Assembly (NCBI RefSeq): GCF_009389715.1
Contig: NC_052409.1
Coordinates: 6,490,605-6,554,604 of the forward strand
Length of the DNA stretch: 64,000 bases
Direction: 5' to 3'
DNA from: Phoenix dactylifera
Taxonomy: Eukaryota > Streptophyta > Magnoliopsida > Arecales > Arecaceae
The notes beneath the pieces were generated by a model. The model did not search any database. It was given only the letters and a program-made list of their open reading frames with translations, and was not told the origin of the DNA. Made by a program: the position numbers and the translations under genes. The stretch's first letter is position 1. Each line of letters begins with the position of its first letter. Positions 59,101 to 64,000 of this stretch are shown here, piece after piece.

Positions 59101-61144
59101 AAATTTCTTTGAGAGGGTAGCAATACAATCCTGCAAAACAATAGTTACAAGTATATCATGTACACTAAATTAGGAGAATAACATAAAGAAGAATAACATA
59201 AAAAATGGTTTGATAATTGGACCGTAGAAAATCTGACAGTATAGTTGAAACTTCAACAATAAAGATGCCAAATTTATTGGAGGAATACATGTTCCTATCA
59301 AGTCCTTACAAAAACAGCCAATGAACTGTGGAAGATTTTCCACGGCAAGGTATCAAACGAGTCAAAAAAAATTAAAAAAAAGCAAGCTGATTGATCGTTA
59401 ACATCCTGCTCGTTCTTCTATATACCTTCTTAGACATGTTTCCTCGTGAGAAAAGGCTTAGATGATGGTGATAAGACTGATCATATAAAGTGACTTCGTA
59501 AAAAAACAGAAAAAAAATCATGCATGAGTATAGTTTTGAACCAATCCGGTAATAATTACACATTATATATATGCTTTATAAAACCAACACATGGTTGCTC
59601 CATACCAACATTGTCTACCACTTCAGTGAAGTTATTATGGGCTCAAACATGTTCCAAAAGCATAATTTCAGCATTTTAGCCAACTCATTCTGGATGCTGG
59701 TTTATCTAACAGTTATCATGAGTACACTCTCTTCACATGACACTTCTCTGCTATCAACATGGTTTCACCACTCAATGTTGTAGATATAATTCTTGTTGGT
59801 GGAGGTACTTCCTCCTTTGACTATCTAAAGCAACCGTCCATCAAATTTGCAACAAAGTGTTCAGGCTTTCTTCATTATATTTGGAGCTCAAAGCTGCCTT
59901 TTTCCCCAAGGGGGTACAAGGTCCAGCCATCTAATAAAGGTACATCTCCAATCTAATTAGTTCTGCATGCTAGAATGATATTCACATTGCTAATGCATTA
60001 ATGAGCTTTAGTCAATTAACAGTGAGCTGTTCATGGTACCACCAGATTAACTCTGGTGTCTTGTATTTGACCATATTCCAAATGGAAATAATGTGATTAG
60101 TGCTAATGGTGAGTCAGTTGTCAGTATGCCTCACTCCCATCACTATTTCAGCCCCTTGAAACATTCTGTGATATACTTGTGACATTAATTACTCCTTTCC
60201 CTGCTTTTACCTCATGTTTAGGGCCTCACCAATGCTAATCAAGACAGGAATCTTGATGATCAGAATTCTACAACTAGCTATTATTGGCAAGCCTGCTCAT
60301 CATTAACATTGAAAACTTCACCATGGCCCAGAGTGGAACAAAGGTTTTCTCGCCTCAGTTTCACTAACATGTCTGTCAGAAACTAGCACATATTGTTATC
60401 GTCAAGGTATTATTTAGACTGCTAGGTGTTGATATTCATTTCCACCACAACCTACACATCTATCTACCTGCTCTTCCATATTCTTACATTCAGCCCATTG
60501 ACAAGCCTACAAATTACTTTGCAGAGAATCATAATACCATGTACTGACACAGCCATATAGTTTAGTTTTATATATTTATATCCAAGCCTATGTAGAGACG
60601 AAGGGATCACCAAGATCATCTAGATGGATCAAACCAAGTATAATATGTCTCGGGCTATTACATATTAAAAAATCAAAACAAGGTGAATGACTTAATTTTG
60701 CTTATGAAAAAACCCAGGAAAGACAAATGAGCCTTGTTGACAACAAATCCTCCGATAGATTCAATTACAATTTTAAAATATAAATACTTAATATTAATAT
60801 AACAACACTTACAAGTAACTTTTGGTTGAGCTTTTCCAATTTTGAGAAGATAAGAACATGAGAATTTGTAATTGGCAGTGTTGGGAGCATTAATTCAGTA
60901 AGATAACTAAAGCACCATATGAACAGACATTATCACAGTTCATGCGGGAAAAGGGAAAAAATCACTGAACAGACCATATAAAAATGTTCTCACTTATGAT
61001 GTTTGCATAAAAAGAAAGAAAGAATAACTTCAAAGGAAAACTCAAAAGAACAAAATAAAATTTAGGATAAAGGCGCCACCTTTGCAACATCTAGTCGCTG
61101 GCAATCCATAGCAGCAATAGCCACCTGCTCATAAAGAGTCCATT
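53596..61144 (-). CDS. EMC2: ER membrane protein complex subunit 2 (EMC2, TPR protein); 5' end outside window
   Basis: EMC2 is the cytosolic TPR subunit of the ER membrane complex, which inserts tail-anchored and multipass proteins. Visible exons in coding order: 61144-61080, 59130-59082, 57371-57277, 56917-56832, 56721-56662, 56589-56508, 53951-53838, 53766-53596. They total 722 nt, about 240 residues, ending TGA. The family is near 300 residues, so some 65 N-terminal residues and the start codon lie beyond 64000. Family segments in order: WTLYEQVAIAAMDCQRLDVA, DCIATLSKKFTGSLRVG, RLEAMLLEAKGAWADAEKAY, LLEDNPLDQ, HKRKVAMAKAQGNISAAVDF, FMADHDAWRELAEIYVSLQM, YKQAAFCYEELILSQPTVPF, YHLAYAEVLYSMGGLENLQ, LTGGKNTRALYGVCLC. 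The repeated helical pairs are TPRs. The intron after YHLAYAE has a GC donor. Intron sizes range from 71 bp to about 2.6 kb. Confidence 0.93.
54390..54945. repeat. Tandem duplication, ~293-bp unit, in EMC2 intron
   Basis: TAAAGCAA...AAGGAYCCAATMTTCC at about 54392 recurs at about 54683. It is followed in both copies by CTGCAGCTGT, ATGTTGATACA, AAGTACAATGTCTTCTGCT, GTGCAGCT, AGTCCCACCT, AACACCACTCAAG-like words. Diverged, non-coding. Confidence 0.7.
55093..55577. repeat. Nested tandem duplication (~242-bp unit with ~50-bp subunits)
   Basis: The unit from ATGAAATGCTCTTGAGC (55093) is repeated from 55335. Within each unit AAGAAAAGGYGGGTGATGG followed by CATATC/GCACAT words occurs twice (about 55233 and 55281, then 55476 and 55528). 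Two rounds of duplication are therefore recorded. Located in the GC-AG intron. Confidence 0.75.
57432..57810. repeat. Tandem duplication, ~212-bp unit, in EMC2 intron
   Basis: CATGTATGGTSCAGTATTTYATTATCTTCA, TAGGATAAAGCAATC, CAAAATACTAGACAGT and TTTAAAGATTCTT occur in the same order in two adjacent copies about 212 bp apart. Non-coding, in the intron 57372-59081. Confidence 0.7.
58270..58410. repeat. GGTACCGG-type dispersed repeat in EMC2 intron
   Basis: CATACCGGTACCAAACTGAGACTCGATACA and GGTACCGGTACAAAGGTGTGACACC-type text, with few other features, match the GTAC-rich family seen elsewhere in the window. Confidence 0.45.
59131..61079 (-). other. EMC2 intron without further features
   Basis: GT-AG intron between the two most 5' visible exons. 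The ORFs inside it (for example 59571-59956) show no domain, and no mobile element was recognised. Confidence 0.5.
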
Positions 61145-61831
61145 CTGCATTAATAGACAGACTATTCTGAGTTTCTAATCATCTCTGCCTGAAAAGAGGC
61201 TTAAAAATTAAGTGTCGTAATCATATGGAAATAACCAAATCATACATGTTATCTGCATGTACATACTGAAGTACATGCATATGTGTGTATATATGTAATA
61301 TGCCTAAAAGACAAGAATGAAAATGAAATGCTTACAATTATGGCTAAACTGTGAAAAGGCTCATCTTTTCAAATGAAATAAATTTGCAGCTTGCACATTT
61401 GTTTCCAAACTAAACATTAGTAACCAATTTGGCAACCATATTTTAAGTAAAAAAGAAGTTGCATATTGAATTGCTGCCATGACAATGATTTTGTTTATAA
61501 AATGGCAGGATCAACATAATGAGGGAGTCAAGCATGATTTATCTGCATAATAGAGGTAATCACAGGCCTACCAAAGATATGTCAAATAAAATAATGTTAA
61601 AACAACTCCTCTGACCACAACCACAGCCATCAAGACATCTACTTACTAGAATAATAATTTCATTTACCCATTCAAACCTATCGAGCATTTTTAGCATGTC
61701 CAATCCCTTTTGCAATGTCCATCCAGATTTTTTTCATGGCTCCTACTCAACCATTATCCAATCTTCTATCACCCTCCTTATCAAAGTCATTTCCCACAAA
61801 TTTTACATGCACATACAACCATAATAAATTC

Positions 61832-61935
61832 ATAGAAACAACCTTTCTACATGCAAGGTAAGGTGTGTACACCTGACCCTCCCCAGATCTCATAGTGGTC
61901 AGAGCCTCGTATACTGGGCTGCCCTTATATATAAT
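61832..61935 (+). mobile_element. SINE fragment (Au-like 3' end) with 12-bp target duplication
   Basis: The words GCAAGGTAAGGTGTGTACAC, GACCCTCCCCAGA, AGAGCCTCGT and ACTGGGCTGCCCTT match in order the 3' part of plant Au-like SINEs (GACCCTCCC-GACCC, GAGCCT-GTGCACTGGG-GCCCTT). CATAATAAATTC flanks the element perfectly (61820-61831 and 61936-61947). At 104 bp it appears 5'-truncated. It lies upstream of the first visible EMC2 exon, probably in intron 1. Confidence 0.75.
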
Positions 61936-61947
61936 CATAATAAATTC

Positions 61948-63307
61948 TTCATTACCACCAGAACTATGCCAAGATTTTCTTCGATCTACATATTTTAAGT
62001 CTATTTTCCTACCCATGCCACGTACATCCAAGCATGGCCATCTCTGCACTGCTTTATGGATAAAACTTGGCTAAAAAAACTATCGATTAAACCTAGAGGT
62101 TACACATCAAATGGAAGATCTTTTTGGTTCCATAAGACCTAATTCTCTGAGTTTGCTGAAACTCTCTAAGGAAATAACAACCGGTCCAGGAGGACAAGAT
62201 CTTGAAAATATTTAAGAACACTAGAATCTCATATGCTATATTCTCCAAAGTCCAAATCTTTAACATTGCTGAGTTGATTCCCTCCATTTATGCATCAGAG
62301 ATATACATCTTGTACAAACTCCTTAACCAATTGCTATAATCCGATGCCAATTTGAGCAAAGACATCTTATTCACTTCTTTTAGTTGGCCAACCTAGTCTA
62401 CAATATCTTTTTACCTAGATTTTGACATCTATATCAGAGGTCTCAGTTGCCCTAAGACTTTTCCAAAGTTCCACTTGAAAGGTCCAAATGACAATGCAAC
62501 TAGCAGCAGACCTCTTCTCACAATGTTTCTGATAATATTTCCTTCTTCCAAGTTTGCCAATAGAATATTCAGCCATCTCACTGAAATACAGTTTAATAGC
62601 TCCTTCATGTGCTTCCATTTAACTTAAATAGCATCCATGCAATCCAATGACTTCACCTTGTTCCATGCCATCCCATGACTTCACCTTAATGTTCCAATTG
62701 CCCCACACAGTCTTCTCCATGTTCGCCAATGGATATCCTCTCATGAATTAAAAATAATCAATTGTCACCTCCAGCACAAATTAGCCACCTTCCTCATATT
62801 TGTCAGTCTCCTCATGAAGATGGTTTCTTTCCTAATTAGTCAAAAGCCACATGCTTCTTCAACAGCGCTGACACTTCTAGTACTTGTTGTTGTCTCCTAG
62901 TGCAATGTAAACATCTTGCTGTTTGCATATAGCAAAATGAATTCATTAGTATAATCCGTGGTCCACTCCACTGATATAAAAAGGTGAATTTAGGTTCCAA
63001 AAACAATGGATAAGTGCAACTCGGGCTCAAGCCATAATGCCCCACCTAGTTAACAATCGACTAGTGGGTAATTCTTTAAAACCATAGGAGCTTCCCTTGC
63101 AAAAGTCATATGGACTATAAAACCAATTTTGAATCCATATAATGTAATGACAAAGAAAAAGAGACAATTAGAGGATTTAAATGACATGAATGGCCAACCA
63201 TCTCTATGGAGATGCTATGCCCCATTCTCATTTTATATTTTCTCTGTTCACCCATATAAAATAGTTTGAAAAGTAGTTAGTCGGGAACCTACAAAGTGCA
63301 ATCTAAT
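61948..63307. other. Probable EMC2 first-intron sequence, no feature
   Basis: No exon resembling the EMC2 N terminus is present up to the right edge. A GC-rich first exon would be expected to stand out. The minus-strand ORFs at 61747-62618 have no recognised domain. Confidence 0.4.
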
Positions 63308-63310
63308 TAA

Positions 63311-63620
63311 GGGCTTGTTTCGCTATTCCGACGGGATTGGGCTGAAAATCCTATAGGAATAGCCAAACATATGTAGGAATTATAGATTGGGTTGTCCATT
63401 TAAGCATGGCCCTATATCGGCCAGACTCCACCCAGCCCAAATCTTGTGGGAAGAAAAAGAAAAAATACCTCAATAGGTCATATGTTTCATCCTGCAGTCC
63501 AGAAGCTGAGATCTGAGCTGGGTTTGGATAGGCTCTTAGAAAATACAAGCTAAATAGGTCAACAGGCCCGATTCCTACAGGATTTTCAGCCCAATCCTGT
63601 AGAAATATCCAAATAGACCC
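63311..63620. mobile_element. Harbinger-like MITE with ~48-bp inverted repeats
   Basis: The left end begins GGGCTTGTTTCGCTATTCC and the complement of the right end begins GGGTCTATTTGGATATTTC. Both continue through ACRGGATTGGGCTGAAAATC. TAA flanks both sides (63308-63310 and 63621-63623), as for PIF/Harbinger MITEs. 310 bp, non-coding, different family from the pair at 10101 and 41546. Confidence 0.75.
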
Positions 63621-63623
63621 TAA

Positions 63624-64000
63624 AGGTGCATATGTCCTCATGAAGACTTCTTAAAAGATGAGCGCCAAATCCCATTAAGAATTCCCTTGTCAAAGAGTCC
63701 AGTTTAAGATCCCATTGGAAGGTCCCATTGCCATCAACTTACTTGCTCTTCTTGTAGGCATCGATTAAAGTATCAACCCATGCCAATTAGTGTCATAGGG
63801 CACCATAGAATGCTAATTCCTGTGTTGTGCCAGCATATTTGTGTTGTTCAATATATGTTTGTGCCATTTCATGTGCTATGCTACATTTACCAGCAGAAAC
63901 TCAGTTTCATTGTTATGAGACATGTCAAATGATTGGGCACATAAGTAGTACAACATGGTATGTATAACATTGCCCAATGCCAATCTGGGGCCAGCAAGGG
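63624..64000. other. Right-edge sequence, repeat-like
   Basis: Rich in GTGCCA/TGGGCAC words (about 63780-64000), recalling about 21260-21440. No gene was recognised. Probably still EMC2 intron or upstream DNA. Confidence 0.3.

Noticed and set aside
62415..62618. 67-aa minus-strand ORF upstream of EMC2 as a candidate first exon
   Set aside because: Sequence does not resemble the EMC2 N terminus and lacks suitable splice context. The true first exon is expected outside the window.

Overview
This is nuclear DNA of a flowering plant, most likely a monocot and plausibly a palm. Genes are split by many introns with plant-type GT-AG junctions, and first coding exons are strongly GC-rich while introns and spacers are AT-rich. 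The spacers are full of decayed plant transposons (Ty3/gypsy and Ty1/copia LTR elements, RTE- and L1-type LINEs, SINEs, Harbinger-like MITEs). The palm assignment is inferred from overall style only. No bacterial-type operon, CRISPR array, rRNA or tRNA gene was seen.

Four protein genes are supported. (1) 13418-13939 (+): an intronless RING-H2 protein of 173 aa, of the small BRH1/RHA-like E3 ligase type. (2) 19411-33753 (+): the PAF1 subunit of the Paf1 transcription elongation complex (ELF7/VIP2 type). I assembled it from 12 exons with consistent phases into a 704-residue protein. (3) 43699-51228 (-): a six-exon, 444-residue DUF819 membrane protein with a transit-peptide-like N terminus. (4) 53596-61144 (-): the last eight exons of EMC2, the TPR subunit of the ER membrane protein complex. 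Its first exon(s) lie beyond the right edge, and one of its introns uses a GC donor.

Layout. 1-13.3 kb is a repeat-rich spacer with a LINE RNase H remnant, a 2.87-kb solo LTR with a perfect 5-bp target duplication, a TIR element with a 10-bp flanking repeat, and a Harbinger-like MITE. 13.4-14.4 kb is the RING gene. 14.4-19.3 kb is a spacer with one SINE and a GC-rich stretch just before PAF1. 19.4-33.8 kb is PAF1, whose 5.8-kb second intron holds a copia fragment and an RTE LINE that is itself split by a small repeat element. 33.8-43.7 kb is a spacer with several local tandem duplications, a MITE and a 33-base G run. 43.7-51.2 kb is the DUF819 gene, with LTR debris in an intron. 51.2-53.6 kb is a spacer. 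53.6-64 kb is the EMC2 gene, with tandem duplications in its introns and a SINE and a MITE near the right edge.

The genes have unrelated housekeeping roles (ubiquitin ligation, transcription elongation, a plastid-type membrane protein, ER membrane protein insertion), and nothing suggests a gene cluster. The informative signals are structural: clean insertion footprints, a nested insertion that proves mobility of a small dispersed repeat, repeated local tandem duplication, and the GC-AG intron.
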